A stretch of 64,000 bases of DNA from assembly GCF_000719285.1 (NCBI RefSeq), contig NZ_JOFS01000008.1:124001-188000 (forward strand), written 5' to 3'. The notes under the pieces are model-generated. The model saw only the letters and a list, made by a program, of their open reading frames with translations, was not told the origin of the DNA and made no database searches. This DNA comes from Streptomyces bicolor (GTDB lineage Bacteria; Actinomycetota; Actinomycetes; Streptomycetales; Streptomycetaceae). The translations under genes and the position numbers were made by a program. This document shows, in pieces, positions 16,073-25,324 of this stretch (position 1 is the stretch's first letter; each line of letters opens with the position of its first letter).

Positions 16073-16192
16073 CTACGTCGCTCCGGCCTCGAACAGCAGG
16101 TAGATGAAGGCCGCGAAGACATGACCCACCGCGATGTAGATGATGAGCCGCACCCACAGGGCGCGCGGGAACTTCTCCTCCATGTCGCTCAT
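16073..16192 (-). CDS. 39-residue single-pass membrane protein (DUF6126-like)
   Basis: Short frame MSDMEEKFPRALWVRLIIY... with one membrane helix (about residues 14-35, rich in Ile/Ala/Phe/Leu) and a charged N-terminus. Its ATG overlaps the stop of the XRE/cupin regulator by 4 nt (ATGA), so the two are translated together. Small proteins of this type accompany XRE/cupin regulators in Streptomyces (DUF6126, from memory). It may tether or modulate the regulator at the membrane, which is inference. Confidence 0.85.
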   Translation of the reverse strand: MSDMEEKFPRALWVRLIIYIAVGHVFAAFIYLLFEAGAT

Positions 16193-16821
16193 GGCGTCTC
16201 TCCAGGGGTGGGGCCCAGGCACAGGGTGGCCGTGGGGCTCTGCAGCAGGGTGTGGACGAAGAGAAGCTCGACCCCGTCCTGGTCCTGGGCGGCGATGCGG
16301 TGCGGGGTGAGCGAGTCGAAGTGCGCGCTGTCGCCGGGCTCGAGCCGGTGCGCGGTGTCCCCGAGGGTCAGCCGCAGCCGCCCCTTGAGGACGTGGAGCC
16401 ATTCCTCGCCGGGGTGCACGCGCACGATGTCGCCCTGCGATCCGTACGGCACATGGACGCGCAGGGCCTGCATCCCGCGCCCGGGAGCGCCCGCCTGCCA
16501 GTACGTCCAGCCGCCGGCCGCTGTCGGCTCCATGTCGACGGCCCGCACGATGGCGTCCCGGTCTGCGACCGTCTCGCCGAGCAGCTCCGAGACGGTCGTA
16601 CCGTAGATGCGCGCGAGTGCGAGCAGCATCGGCAGTGAGGGCTGGCGTTGCCCGGTCTCCAGCCGGGAGAGGTGGGCGGGCGACAGTCCGGCGGCGCGGG
16701 CCGCGGCCTCCAGGGTGAGTGCCGCCCGGCGGCGCAGGGCCCGGAGCTGAGGCGCGACGACGGGCAGGGCCTCGCCCGGCGCCGTCGAATCGCCCTCGGG
16801 CTCGTTCTCGGGAGAGCTCAT
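16189..16821 (-). CDS. XRE-family regulator with C-terminal cupin domain
   Basis: 210 residues. The helix-turn-helix domain (about 25-85) reads LRALRRRAALTLEAAARAAG then LSPAHLSRLETGQRQPSLPM, a classical XRE/Cro fold. The cupin domain (about 110-200) contains RVHPGEEWLHVLKGRLRLTLG and RLEPGDSAHFDSLTPHRI, the usual small-molecule-binding double-stranded beta-helix. Proteins of this architecture regulate amine, amino-acid or stress genes. It lies 95 nt after the last hopanoid gene, hpnO, on the same strand, but with two operator-like palindromes of its own in that gap. It is followed by a coupled small membrane protein. Confidence 0.93.
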   Translation of the reverse strand: MSSPENEPEGDSTAPGEALPVVAPQLRALRRRAALTLEAAARAAGLSPAHLSRLETGQRQPSLPMLLALARIYGTTVSELLGETVADRDAIVRAVDMEPTAAGGWTYWQAGAPGRGMQALRVHVPYGSQGDIVRVHPGEEWLHVLKGRLRLTLGDTAHRLEPGDSAHFDSLTPHRIAAQDQDGVELLFVHTLLQSPTATLCLGPTPGETP

Positions 16822-16842
16822 GCGCTCAATTCAGCCGGAGGC

Positions 16843-16877
16843 TTGCCCCTGCGGCAAATTTCTTGCCTCAGAGGCAA
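16843..16877 (-). promoter_or_regulatory. Two operator palindromes upstream of the XRE/cupin gene
   Basis: TTGCCCCTGCGGCAA (16843-16857) and TTGCCTCAGAGGCAA (16863-16877) share the frame TTGCC-N5-GGCAA. Their centres are exactly 20 bp apart, two DNA turns, so two dimers would bind on the same face. They sit 22-56 nt before the regulator's start codon, suggesting autoregulation by the XRE/cupin protein. Confidence 0.75.
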
Positions 16878-16916
16878 AAGCCTCTCGACCGGCCCGGCAT
16901 CAGGAACCTCATACCC

Positions 16917-18302
16917 TCACCGGTTGGCAACCGCCTGCTTGATCAATGTCTTGCCGAAGTCCCACATCAGCCCGCCCCCACTGTGCGCGTCGTCCATCAC
17001 CTCCGTGAAGGCGTCGACGAACCGGTCCACCTCCCGCTCACCGATGATCAGCGGGGGGATCAGCTTGATCACCTCCAGGTGGTCGCCGGAGACCTGGGTG
17101 AGGATGCGGTGCCGCCGCAGCAGCGGTACGACGACCATCTGCGCGAACAGGCCCTTGCGCGCGGCCTGCAGCATGGCCCAACGGCTCCGCAGCTTCAGCG
17201 AGTCGGGCCTGCCGAACTCGATGCCGATCATCAGGCCCCGGCCGCGGACGTCGGCGAGGAGCTCGTACTTGTCGATCAGCGCCGCGAGCCGGGACCTCAG
17301 CTGCTCCCCGGTAGCGCGCGCGTTCGCGACGATCTGCTCGTTCTCGATGACGGACAGGACCGCGAGCCCGGCCGCCATGGCCTGCGCGTTGGATCCGAAG
17401 CTCGCCGAATGGACCAGGACGCGGTCCATGGACGAGTAGACCTTCTTGAAGATCCAGTCCTTGCCGAGGGTGGCCCCGACCGGCACATAGCCACCCGAGA
17501 GGGCCTTGGCCACGCACACCAGGTCCGGCCCGACACCGTCCTCGTGCTGGTAGGCGTAGAAGTCGCCGGTCCGGCCCAGTCCCGTCTGCACCTCGTCGGC
17601 GATGAGCAGCGCCTTGTGCCTGTGCAGCAGTTCCTGGGCGGCCCGCAGGTAGCCGGGCGGGGCCTCGTGCACGCCCTTGCCCTGGATCGGCTCGACGATG
17701 AGCGCCGCCACATCTCCCTTCTTCAACTCCCGCGCGAGGACGTCGACATCACCCAGGGGTACGGCCGTGTCCGGCAGCAAGGGCGCGAAGCCGTCCCGGA
17801 AGCCGGACTCGCCGTTCACCGACAGCGAGCCCGTGGTCAGCCCGTGGAAGGCGTGGTCGCAGTACAGGATCCGCGGCTTGCCGGTGACGAACCGCGCGAA
17901 CTTCAGCGCGGTCTCCACCGCCTCCGTCCCGCTGTTGGCGAAGAACACCCGGTCCAGGTGCGGACTGTGCGCGAGCAGCTTCTCGGCCAGCAGCCCGGGC
18001 AGCGGCTGGCAGTCGAAGCGGGTGAGGTCGGCGAGGCCGGCGTCGAGGACGTCGTGCAGCGCCTTGCGGACGACGGGGTGGTGGCGCCCCAGTCCCATCA
18101 CCCCGAACCCGGCGAGCATGTCCAGGTAGTCGTCACCGTCCGCGTCCCAGAAGTACGCGCCCTCGGCCCGCTCGTAGACCTTGTCGAAGCCGATGGTGTG
18201 CAGCATGCGCGGGAGCTGGTGGTTGAGGTGCCTGCCGTGCAACTCGTAGCGCTCGGCTCCGCGCTCGGCGAGGAGGTGGCCGAGGTCGAACTCCGTGGTC
18301 AT
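16917..18302 (-). CDS. hpnO: PLP-dependent class-III aminotransferase of the hopanoid cluster (HpnO-type)
   Basis: 461 residues, aspartate/ornithine-aminotransferase fold type I. Visible are the cofactor region [31 protein letters not shown] with the PLP-binding Asp, and [12 protein letters not shown], where the usual lysine is displaced to the following GKDW segment. In hopanoid clusters this enzyme aminates ribosylhopane to aminobacteriohopanetriol. The start overlaps the dxs stop by 4 nt, making it the last gene of the hopanoid operon. The role is assigned from context plus family. Confidence 0.85.
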   Translation of the reverse strand: MTTEFDLGHLLAERGAERYELHGRHLNHQLPRMLHTIGFDKVYERAEGAYFWDADGDDYLDMLAGFGVMGLGRHHPVVRKALHDVLDAGLADLTRFDCQPLPGLLAEKLLAHSPHLDRVFFANSGTEAVETALKFARFVTGKPRILYCDHAFHGLTTGSLSVNGESGFRDGFAPLLPDTAVPLGDVDVLARELKKGDVAALIVEPIQGKGVHEAPPGYLRAAQELLHRHKALLIADEVQTGLGRTGDFYAYQHEDGVGPDLVCVAKALSGGYVPVGATLGKDWIFKKVYSSMDRVLVHSASFGSNAQAMAAGLAVLSVIENEQIVANARATGEQLRSRLAALIDKYELLADVRGRGLMIGIEFGRPDSLKLRSRWAMLQAARKGLFAQMVVVPLLRRHRILTQVSGDHLEVIKLIPPLIIGEREVDRFVDAFTEVMDDAHSGGGLMWDFGKTLIKQAVANR

Positions 18303-20257
18303 TCGGCTTTCTCCTTGACTGGCACGACGGTACGGCCGTCATGGCCGCCCTCGCCCCGGTCCGGGCCGGCCAGGGTGTCCTCGGCCTCCTTGAGGGCGAG
18401 GCTCGCGCTGATCCGACCGGCGATCTCCACGGGCGTGAGCCCGATGTCGGCGAGCACCTCGCCCCGCTTGGCATGCGCGAGGAACTGCTCCGGGATACCG
18501 AACCGCCGTACGGGTACATCGACTTCGGCGTCGTTCAGTGCCAGTGCCACGGCGGCGCCGACCCCGGACGAGCGGCTGTTGTCCTCGACGACGGCCACCA
18601 GCCGGTGCTGTGCGGCGAGGGGGGCCAGCGCGGGGTCGACCGGCTTGACCCAACGCGGGTCGACGACGGTGCAGTTGATGCCGCGCGCCCGCAGGAGATC
18701 GGCGGCCTGGAGGCACACCGGCGCCATCACGCCGACGGCGACGAGGAGGACGTCCGGCTCGTCCTCGTCCCGGTGCAGCACGTCCAGGCCGCCCACTCGG
18801 TCGACCGCCGGGATCGACGGCCCGACCGACTCCTTCGGGAACCGTACGAGCGTCGGCGCGTCGTCCACGGCCACGGCCTCGCGCAGTTGCGCCCGCAACT
18901 GGTCGGCGTCGCGCGGCGCGGCGATCCGCAGGCCGGGCACGACCTGCAGGATCGACATGTCCCACATGCCGTTGTGGGAGGGCCCGTCGGCGCCCGTGAC
19001 GCCGGCCCGGTCCAGCACGAAGGTCACCCCGCACCGGTGCAGGGCGACGTCCATCAGCAGCTGGTCGAAGGCACGGTTGAGGAACGTGGCGTAGACGGCG
19101 ACGACGGGATGCAGCCCCCCGGTCGCCAGCCCGGCCGCCGACACGGCCGCGTGCTGCTCGGCGATCCCGACGTCCCACACCCGGTCCGGGAACCGCTCCG
19201 CGAACTTGCCGAGCCCGACGGGGTGCAGCATGGCCGCCGTGATCGCCACGACGTCCTCCCGCTCCTGACCGATCCGCACGATCTCGTCACCGAACACCGA
19301 GGTCCAGGACGGCCCGCCCGACGGCGCGAGCGGCTCGCAGGTCAGCGGGTCCATCACGCCGACGGTGTGGAAGTGGTCCTCCTCGTGGGCGAGGGCGGGT
19401 TCGTAGCCGCGTCCCTTCTCCGTGAGGCAGTGGATCAGCACGGGCCCGTGGAAGCGCTTGGCCCGCCTGAGCGCGGACTCGACGGCACCGATGTCGTGTC
19501 CGTCGATCGGTCCGACGTACTTCAGTCCTAGGTCCTCGAACATGCCCTGCGGTGCGAAGGCGTCCTTGAACCCCTTCTTCGCCCCGTGCAGGGACTCGTA
19601 GATCGTGTTGCCCACCAGCGGGGTCCTGAGCAGTACGTCCTTCCCCCAGGCCAGGACCCTCTCGTAGCTGTCGGTCGTGCGCAGGGTGGCCAGATGGTTG
19701 GCGAGGCCGCCGATGGTCGGGGCGTACGACCGTTCGTTGTCGTTGACGACGATGATCAGCGGCCGGTCCTTGGCGGCCGCGATGTTGTTCAGCGCCTCCC
19801 AGGCCATGCCACCGGTCAGCGCCCCGTCGCCGATCACCGCGACGACGTGCCCCTTCTCCCCCTGCACCTGACGGGCCTTGGCGAGCCCGTCGGCCCAGCC
19901 GAGCGCGGTGGAGGCGTGGCTGTTCTCGACGATGTCGTGCTCGGACTCCTCGCGCGAGGGGTAGCCGGACAGGCCGCCCTTGCCGCGCAGCTTGGAGAAG
20001 TCCTGACGTCCCGTCAAAAGCTTGTGTACGTAGCTCTGGTGACCGGTGTCCCAGACAATGCGGTCGACCGGTGACTCGAAGACCCGGTGGAGCGCGATGG
20101 AGAGTTCCACCACCCCCAGGTTGGGCCCGAGGTGTCCGCCGGTCCTGGCGACCGCGTGCACCAGGAACTCCCGGATTTCATGGGACAGATCATCGAGTTC
20201 CGCCTCGGACAGCGCCTTCAGGTCGCGTGGTCCCCGGATGCTCTCCAGAATCGTCAC
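18299..20257 (-). CDS. dxs: 1-deoxy-D-xylulose-5-phosphate synthase
   Basis: 652 residues, full length for Dxs. It begins [18 protein letters not shown], has the histidine region [15 protein letters not shown], the thiamine-diphosphate motif [16 protein letters not shown], and the pyrimidine-domain signature [18 protein letters not shown]. It catalyses the first step of the MEP pathway: pyruvate plus glyceraldehyde-3-phosphate to DXP. As an operon copy next to ispG it presumably boosts C5 supply for hopanoids; genomes of this type often have a second dxs elsewhere. A 31-nt gap separates it from ispG. Confidence 0.96.
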   Translation of the reverse strand: MTILESIRGPRDLKALSEAELDDLSHEIREFLVHAVARTGGHLGPNLGVVELSIALHRVFESPVDRIVWDTGHQSYVHKLLTGRQDFSKLRGKGGLSGYPSREESEHDIVENSHASTALGWADGLAKARQVQGEKGHVVAVIGDGALTGGMAWEALNNIAAAKDRPLIIVVNDNERSYAPTIGGLANHLATLRTTDSYERVLAWGKDVLLRTPLVGNTIYESLHGAKKGFKDAFAPQGMFEDLGLKYVGPIDGHDIGAVESALRRAKRFHGPVLIHCLTEKGRGYEPALAHEEDHFHTVGVMDPLTCEPLAPSGGPSWTSVFGDEIVRIGQEREDVVAITAAMLHPVGLGKFAERFPDRVWDVGIAEQHAAVSAAGLATGGLHPVVAVYATFLNRAFDQLLMDVALHRCGVTFVLDRAGVTGADGPSHNGMWDMSILQVVPGLRIAAPRDADQLRAQLREAVAVDDAPTLVRFPKESVGPSIPAVDRVGGLDVLHRDEDEPDVLLVAVGVMAPVCLQAADLLRARGINCTVVDPRWVKPVDPALAPLAAQHRLVAVVEDNSRSSGVGAAVALALNDAEVDVPVRRFGIPEQFLAHAKRGEVLADIGLTPVEIAGRISASLALKEAEDTLAGPDRGEGGHDGRTVVPVKEKAE

Positions 20258-20288
20258 GCTCGGGCCCCCTCTCGGTCCGTGCCTTGCT

Positions 20289-21464
20289 TCAACTCACCGT
20301 CACTGCTGGTTTCCCCGTGACGGTGGGGGCGCCCGATGCGGCCCCGTCCTGTTCCATCTGCTCGGCGATCTTCATCGCCTCTTCGATCAGGGTCTCGACG
20401 ATCCTGGACTCGGGGACGGTCTTGATGACCTCGCCCTTGACGAAGATCTGCCCCTTGCCGTTTCCGGAGGCGACCCCGAGGTCCGCCTCCCGTGCCTCGC
20501 CCGGGCCGTTGACCACACAGCCCATGACGGCTACCCGCAAGGGCACTTCCATGCCCTCCAGGCCGGCGGTCACCTCGTCGGCCAGCTTGTAGACGTCGAC
20601 CTGCGCGCGGCCGCACGACGGGCAGGAGACGATCTCCAGGCGCCGCTGCCTGAGGTTCAGCGACTCCAGGATCTGGATGCCGACCTTGACCTCCTCGGCG
20701 GGCGGGGCGCTCAGGGACACCCGGATCGTGTCGCCGATCCCCCGCGACAGCAGGGCGCCGAAGGCGACGGCCGACTTGATCGTGCCCTGGAAGGCGGGAC
20801 CGGCCTCGGTGACCCCGAGGTGCAGCGGGTAGTCGCACTGGGCCGCGAGCTGCTGGTACGCCTCGATCATCACGACCGGGTCGTTGTGCTTCACCGAGAT
20901 CTTGATGTCCCGGAAATCGTGCTCCTCGAACAGCGACGCCTCCCACAGCGCGCTCTCCACGAGCGCCTCCGGCGTGGCCTTGCCGTACTTGCGCAGCAGC
21001 CGCTTGTCGAGCGAGCCGGCGTTGACGCCGATGCGGATCGGCGTGCCGTGGTCCTTGGCGGCCCGCGCGATCTCCTTGACCTTGTCGTCGAACTGTTTGA
21101 TGTTGCCGGGGTTCACCCGTACGGCCGCACAGCCCGCCTCGATGGCGGCGAACACGTACTTCGGCTGGAAGTGGATGTCCGCGATCACCGGGATCTGGGA
21201 CTTGCGGGCGATGGTCGCGAGGGCGTCGGCGTCGTCCTGCGTCGGGCAGGCCACGCGCACGATCTGGCAGCCGGACGCCGTCAGCTCGGCGATCTGCTGG
21301 AGGGTGGCACCGATGTCGGACGTACGGGTCGTCGTCATCGACTGCACCGACACCGGGGCACCGCCCCCGACCGCCACCGGACCGACCTGGATCCGCCGCG
21401 ACTCACGCCGCTCGGCGACCGGCCGGACCGGTACCTCGGGGACACCCAAGGGGATGGCGGTCAT
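20289..21464 (-). CDS. ispG: 4-hydroxy-3-methylbut-2-enyl-diphosphate synthase
   Basis: 391 residues. The N-terminal TIM-barrel has [18 protein letters not shown] and [14 protein letters not shown]. The C-terminal iron-sulphur domain shows SCPSCGR (Cys281, Cys284) and GCVVNGPGE (Cys316, Glu323), the three Cys plus Glu that hold the 4Fe-4S cluster. It converts MEcPP to HMBPP, the next-to-last MEP step. It begins 4 nt after the hpnH stop and precedes dxs, so two MEP enzymes are embedded in the hopanoid operon. Confidence 0.96.
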   Translation of the reverse strand: MTAIPLGVPEVPVRPVAERRESRRIQVGPVAVGGGAPVSVQSMTTTRTSDIGATLQQIAELTASGCQIVRVACPTQDDADALATIARKSQIPVIADIHFQPKYVFAAIEAGCAAVRVNPGNIKQFDDKVKEIARAAKDHGTPIRIGVNAGSLDKRLLRKYGKATPEALVESALWEASLFEEHDFRDIKISVKHNDPVVMIEAYQQLAAQCDYPLHLGVTEAGPAFQGTIKSAVAFGALLSRGIGDTIRVSLSAPPAEEVKVGIQILESLNLRQRRLEIVSCPSCGRAQVDVYKLADEVTAGLEGMEVPLRVAVMGCVVNGPGEAREADLGVASGNGKGQIFVKGEVIKTVPESRIVETLIEEAMKIAEQMEQDGAASGAPTVTGKPAVTVS

Positions 21465-21468
21465 CGTG

Positions 21469-22491
21469 TCACTCCCGGTTTCCGGAGACCGTCTCGCGCA
21501 TCGCGCGCAGCGACTCCTTGAGCGAGCCCATGGTGGCCAGGACCGCGGTGGGCTCGTAGCCGCAGTGCGCCATGCAGTTGGCGCAGCGCGGGTCCTTGCC
21601 GCGGCCGTACTTGTCCCAGTCGGTCTCCTCGATGAGCTCGCGGTACGTGGGGACGTACCCGTCGGCCATCAGGTAGCAGGGGCGCTGCCAGCCGAACAGG
21701 GAGTAGTTCGGGATCGCCCACGCGGTGCACGGGAAGTCCACCTTGCCCTCGAGGAAGTCGAGGAACAGCGGCGAGTGGTTCAGCCGCCAGCGGCGCCGGT
21801 TGCCGCCCGCGAAGGCCTTCCTGAACAGTTCGCGGGTCTGCTCCACGCCGAGGAAGTGCTCCTGGTCGGGGGCCTTCTCGTAGGCGTAGGCGGGCGAGAT
21901 CATCATCTCGTCGACCTTGAGGTCGTCGTTGAGGTAGTTGAGGACCTCGACGATGGTCTGCGGGGTGTCGGTGTTGAAGAAGGTCGAGTTGGTGGTGACC
22001 CGGAAGCCGCGCCTCTTGGCCTCCTTGATGGCCTCCACCGCCTCGTCGAACACCCCCTCCTTCGCCACCGACTCGTCGTGGCGCTCGCGCAGCCCGTCGA
22101 TGTGCACGGCGAACGCGAAGTACGGCGAGGGCTTGAACTTGTCCATCTTCTTGCGCAGCAGCATGGCGTTGGTGCACAGGAAGACGTACTTCCGCCTGGC
22201 CACCAACTGGCGCACGATCTCGTCGATCTGAGGATGCATCAGGGGCTCGCCGCCAGCGATGGACACCATCGGCGCACCGGATTCGAGCACCGCTCCCACG
22301 GCCTGAGCGACGGGCATCCGCTGCTTCAGCACTCCGGCGGGATGCTGGATCTTGCCGCAGCCCTCGCACTTGAGGTTGCAGGCATAGAGCGGTTCCAGCT
22401 CGACGATGAGGGGAAACTTGTCCCGCCTGCGGAGCTTCTGTTCGGCCAAGTAAGTAGCGACCTTGATGGACTGACGCAGCGGCATGGCCAT
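21469..22491 (-). CDS. hpnH: Adenosyl-hopene transferase HpnH (radical SAM)
   Basis: 340 residues from ATG at 22491, where AGGAGGTGA overlaps the hpnG stop; a longer frame to 22530 is not needed. The radical-SAM cysteines are in ACNLKCEGC (Cys38, Cys42, Cys45), followed by [12 protein letters not shown]. The C-terminal DUF3463 region has [15 protein letters not shown]. HpnH couples 5'-deoxyadenosyl to diploptene, starting the C35 side chain of bacteriohopanepolyols. Confidence 0.95.
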   Translation of the reverse strand: MAMPLRQSIKVATYLAEQKLRRRDKFPLIVELEPLYACNLKCEGCGKIQHPAGVLKQRMPVAQAVGAVLESGAPMVSIAGGEPLMHPQIDEIVRQLVARRKYVFLCTNAMLLRKKMDKFKPSPYFAFAVHIDGLRERHDESVAKEGVFDEAVEAIKEAKRRGFRVTTNSTFFNTDTPQTIVEVLNYLNDDLKVDEMMISPAYAYEKAPDQEHFLGVEQTRELFRKAFAGGNRRRWRLNHSPLFLDFLEGKVDFPCTAWAIPNYSLFGWQRPCYLMADGYVPTYRELIEETDWDKYGRGKDPRCANCMAHCGYEPTAVLATMGSLKESLRAMRETVSGNRE

Positions 22492-22496
22492 CTGGC

Positions 22497-23138
22497 TCAC
22501 CTCCTGGGGAGCAGCAAAGAACGGTGCCATTCATAGAAAGCGGGCAGGACGGAACGAAGGACGCGGAAAGCAGATATTCCACCGCGCAACGTGCCGATCC
22601 GGACGAGTTCATGTTCTGGAGCGTCCACGACCACCCGGACGGCCGCAACCGGGCGCTCGCCCGTGCGTACGGCGCTCAGGAGTGTGGCCGCCGACTCCAT
22701 GTCGACCGCGATAGCGCCGGTCGAGAGCAGGTCGGACCGTTCCTGACCACGGATGACGTGATCGGAGCCGGTGAGTGGTCCGGTGTGGACGGTGCGGCCG
22801 GGAACGGTCCGCACAAGCTCTTTGACGAGTAGGTCGGTCCCGGTGCACGGAATGGTTCCCGCCGGATCCCGGGTCTCCTCGGCGACCACCAGATCACCGG
22901 GGTGCATCCCGGGAGCGAGCCCGGCGCAGAAGCCCGTGGCGAGCACGGCGGCCCCGCTGAGGGCCGGGTCGGCCAGCATCCGGGTGACGGAGCGTTCAGC
23001 CGCCCGGGGCCCCATGCCCGTACGGAGCACGGTGACCGGCCCGCCGGCCCCGCCCCGCTCACCCGTGCGCAGCGCGAGCTGCTCAATGCCGAGCGCGCAG
23101 GCGATCAGCAGCGGGGCCGGAGCGGGCTGTGGGCTCAT
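22497..23138 (-). CDS. hpnG: Hopanoid nucleosidase/phosphorylase HpnG
   Basis: 213 residues, purine-nucleoside-phosphorylase-like. It starts MSPQPAPAPLLIACALGIEQ; it has LRTGMGPRAAERSV, VLATGFCAGLAPGMHPGDLVVAEE and AVDMESAATLLSA, the usual nucleobase/phosphate-pocket segments of the family. In hopanoid synthesis HpnG removes adenine from adenosylhopane, giving ribosylhopane or its phosphate. Its ATG shares one base with the shc stop (TGATG), and its stop lies in the hpnH ribosome-binding site. Confidence 0.92.
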   Translation of the reverse strand: MSPQPAPAPLLIACALGIEQLALRTGERGGAGGPVTVLRTGMGPRAAERSVTRMLADPALSGAAVLATGFCAGLAPGMHPGDLVVAEETRDPAGTIPCTGTDLLVKELVRTVPGRTVHTGPLTGSDHVIRGQERSDLLSTGAIAVDMESAATLLSAVRTGERPVAAVRVVVDAPEHELVRIGTLRGGISAFRVLRSVLPAFYEWHRSLLLPRR

Positions 23139-25171
23139 CAGCCCCCCTTGGCCTCGGCCAGCGGTTTCCCGGGCGCCCCGCTCTTCACGGCCAGCTCGGC
23201 GAAGGGCTCGCCGTGCACGTACCGGCCGAGCGCGGTGAGGGGGAAGACCTGCCGGTAGAGGTGGTAGTTGATCGAGAAGTCCCAGGGGAACCCGGTGCCG
23301 GTGAAGTACGGCTCGTCCCAGGAGCCGTCCTCCCGCTGGGTGACCGCGAGCCACTCGACGCCGCGCTCGACGGCCTTGGAGTCCTTCTCTCCCGCGGCCA
23401 GCAGCGCCATCAGCGCCCACGCGGTCTGCGAGGCGGTCGAGGCGCCCTTGCCGCTCCACTCCTTGACGTACTTGTAGGAGCGCAGGTCCTCGCCCCAGCC
23501 GCCGTCGTCGTTCTGCACGGACTCCAGCCAGGTGACGGCACGGCGGATCGCCGGGTGCGAGCCCGGGACACCGGCGGCCACGAGGGCGGGTACGACCGAT
23601 CCGGTGCCGTAGACGTAGTTCACGCCCCAGCGTCCGAACCACGAGCCGTCCGGCTCCTGCTCGGCGAGCAGCCACTGGATGCCGCGCCGGGTGCGCGGGT
23701 CGTGGGCCAGGCCCTCGACCGCGAGCATCTCGACGACGTGCGCGGTGACGTCGGCCGACGGTGGGTCGATGACCTCGCCGAAGTCGCAGAACGGCAGCCG
23801 GTTGGGGAAGGGGCTGGTGTTGTCGACGTCGAAGGCGCCCCAGGCCCCGTTCCTCGACTGCATCCCGAGGTTCCAGCGCACGCCCCGACCGATCGCCTTC
23901 TCCACCCGCTCCGGGTCGTGGTGCTCGACGCGGCGCAGTGCGAGGACCACCTCGGCGGTGTCGTCGATGTCAGGGTAGTTGTCGTTGTGGAACTCGAACG
24001 CCCAGCCGCCGGGCGGCAGTTGGGGGCGCTTGACCGTCCAGTCGCCGGGCCGGACGATCTCCTCTCCCAGCATCCAGTCCGCGGCCCTGACGAGCTGCGG
24101 ATGGTCGGCGGGCACGCCCGCGTCGATCAGCGCGATGGTCGCCAGGCACGTGTCCCAGACCGGCGACTGGCACGCCTCGATCATCCGGGCCCCGTCCTCA
24201 CGCCACACGGCGAAACGGTCCAGCGACGCCAGTCCCTCGCGCATGACGGGGTGTTCGAGGTCGTAGCCGAGCAGGTGGAGGGCGATGATCGAGTACACGG
24301 CCGGCGGCTGGATGCCTCCCCAGCAGCCGTCGTTCTCCTGCCGCTCGATGATCCAGCGGGCCGCGCTGTTCATGGCGGCTCTGCGCAGCTTGCGGGGAGC
24401 GACCTTGCGCAGCCGGTGCAGCGCCTTGTCCAGCCGCTGGAAGGCACCGTCCCAACTGGCCGCCGGAGCGAGGGGCTTGGGCGGGTTCGGCTGGGCCGGG
24501 TCGGTGTGCAGTTCGTCGAGTGGGAAGGGCGCGGGCCGTACCGGGCGCTTCGCGGAGACGATCGTCAGCGGGACGATGGTCTGCCGGGCCCAGCAACCGA
24601 AGTCGTAGATGTTGAGCGGGAACCACTTGGGGAAGTAGATGAGCTCCGGCGGGAGTTCGGGCAGGTCCTCCCACTTCCACCAGCCGAACAGGGCCAGCCA
24701 GATCCGGGTGAAGACCCGGGATGCGGCGATGCCGCCCTGCTTGCGGATCCAGGCGGAGGCCTTGGCCATGTGCGGGGCGTCCGGCGCGTCGCCGGCCAGG
24801 CGGAGGGCGACGTACGCCTCGACGGTGGTGGAGAGTTCGCCGGGCCCGCCGTAGAAGGTGGCCCAGGTGCCGTCCTCGCGCTGCTCGCCGCGGATGAAGA
24901 GCGCGGCGGCCCGCGTGGTCTTCTCGTCCCGGATCCCCAGGAACTGACGGAGCAGCAGGTCTTCGGCGTCCATCGTGACGTTCGTCTCGAGGTCGCCCTT
25001 CCACCAGCCCTGGGCGTCCTGCTTCGCCAGCAGGAAGTCGGTGGCGCGCCGTACCGCGCGTTCGGCGGCCTCGTGAACCCCGGCCGCCACGGGGGTTTCG
25101 CTGTCGGTGTCGCTGGCCGCGGCTGCCCGGGGCGGCAGTGCCCCGGCGCTTCCGTCGGTCGTCGCTGTCAT
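23138..25171 (-). CDS. shc: Squalene-hopene cyclase
   Basis: 677 residues, the expected size. The protonating DIDDTA motif is at residues 401-404, and several QW repeats are visible (QDAQGWWKGD, QNDDGGWGED, QREDGSWDEPYF, QENDGCWGGIQ). The C-terminus FPLTALGRYVHG is typical. The enzyme sits in the membrane face and cyclises squalene into hopene and hopanol, the central step of the pathway. A roughly 25-residue Ala/Thr-rich N-terminal extension precedes VHEAAERAVRRATDFL. A 143-nt gap separates it from the polyprenyl synthase gene upstream. Confidence 0.96.
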   Translation of the reverse strand: MTATTDGSAGALPPRAAAASDTDSETPVAAGVHEAAERAVRRATDFLLAKQDAQGWWKGDLETNVTMDAEDLLLRQFLGIRDEKTTRAAALFIRGEQREDGTWATFYGGPGELSTTVEAYVALRLAGDAPDAPHMAKASAWIRKQGGIAASRVFTRIWLALFGWWKWEDLPELPPELIYFPKWFPLNIYDFGCWARQTIVPLTIVSAKRPVRPAPFPLDELHTDPAQPNPPKPLAPAASWDGAFQRLDKALHRLRKVAPRKLRRAAMNSAARWIIERQENDGCWGGIQPPAVYSIIALHLLGYDLEHPVMREGLASLDRFAVWREDGARMIEACQSPVWDTCLATIALIDAGVPADHPQLVRAADWMLGEEIVRPGDWTVKRPQLPPGGWAFEFHNDNYPDIDDTAEVVLALRRVEHHDPERVEKAIGRGVRWNLGMQSRNGAWGAFDVDNTSPFPNRLPFCDFGEVIDPPSADVTAHVVEMLAVEGLAHDPRTRRGIQWLLAEQEPDGSWFGRWGVNYVYGTGSVVPALVAAGVPGSHPAIRRAVTWLESVQNDDGGWGEDLRSYKYVKEWSGKGASTASQTAWALMALLAAGEKDSKAVERGVEWLAVTQREDGSWDEPYFTGTGFPWDFSINYHLYRQVFPLTALGRYVHGEPFAELAVKSGAPGKPLAEAKGG

Positions 25172-25288
25172 GGCTTCCCCTTCGTGCAGTGCTACAGGTA
25201 GTGCGTCTGCTGTGGGTCCGCCGTCGGCCGGTGCACTTCTTCCAGCGGCACCGGCCGGCGACTACGCGAGGGCTATTCGACCGATACT

Positions 25289-25324
25289 GATCATCTCTTT
25301 TCGCCCGGTGGGGATCATCTCTTT
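25289..25324 (-). repeat. Short direct repeat across the polyprenyl synthase stop codon
   Basis: GATCATCTCTTT occurs at 25289-25300 and 25313-25324 (period 24). The right copy contains the last codons and stop of the polyprenyl synthase. The minus strand between them has an 18-codon frame (25262-25318) beginning with an ATGA overlap at that stop; it is too short to call with confidence. Confidence 0.65.

Noticed and set aside
23129..25201. 690-codon plus-strand frame opposite shc
   Set aside because: It mirrors shc almost exactly and encodes Gly/Val/Arg/Asp-rich text without domains; shc has the DIDDTA and QW motifs.
25262..25318. 18-codon frame after the polyprenyl synthase (ATGA overlap)
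   Set aside because: It arises from the local 12-nt repeat and is too short to be supported.
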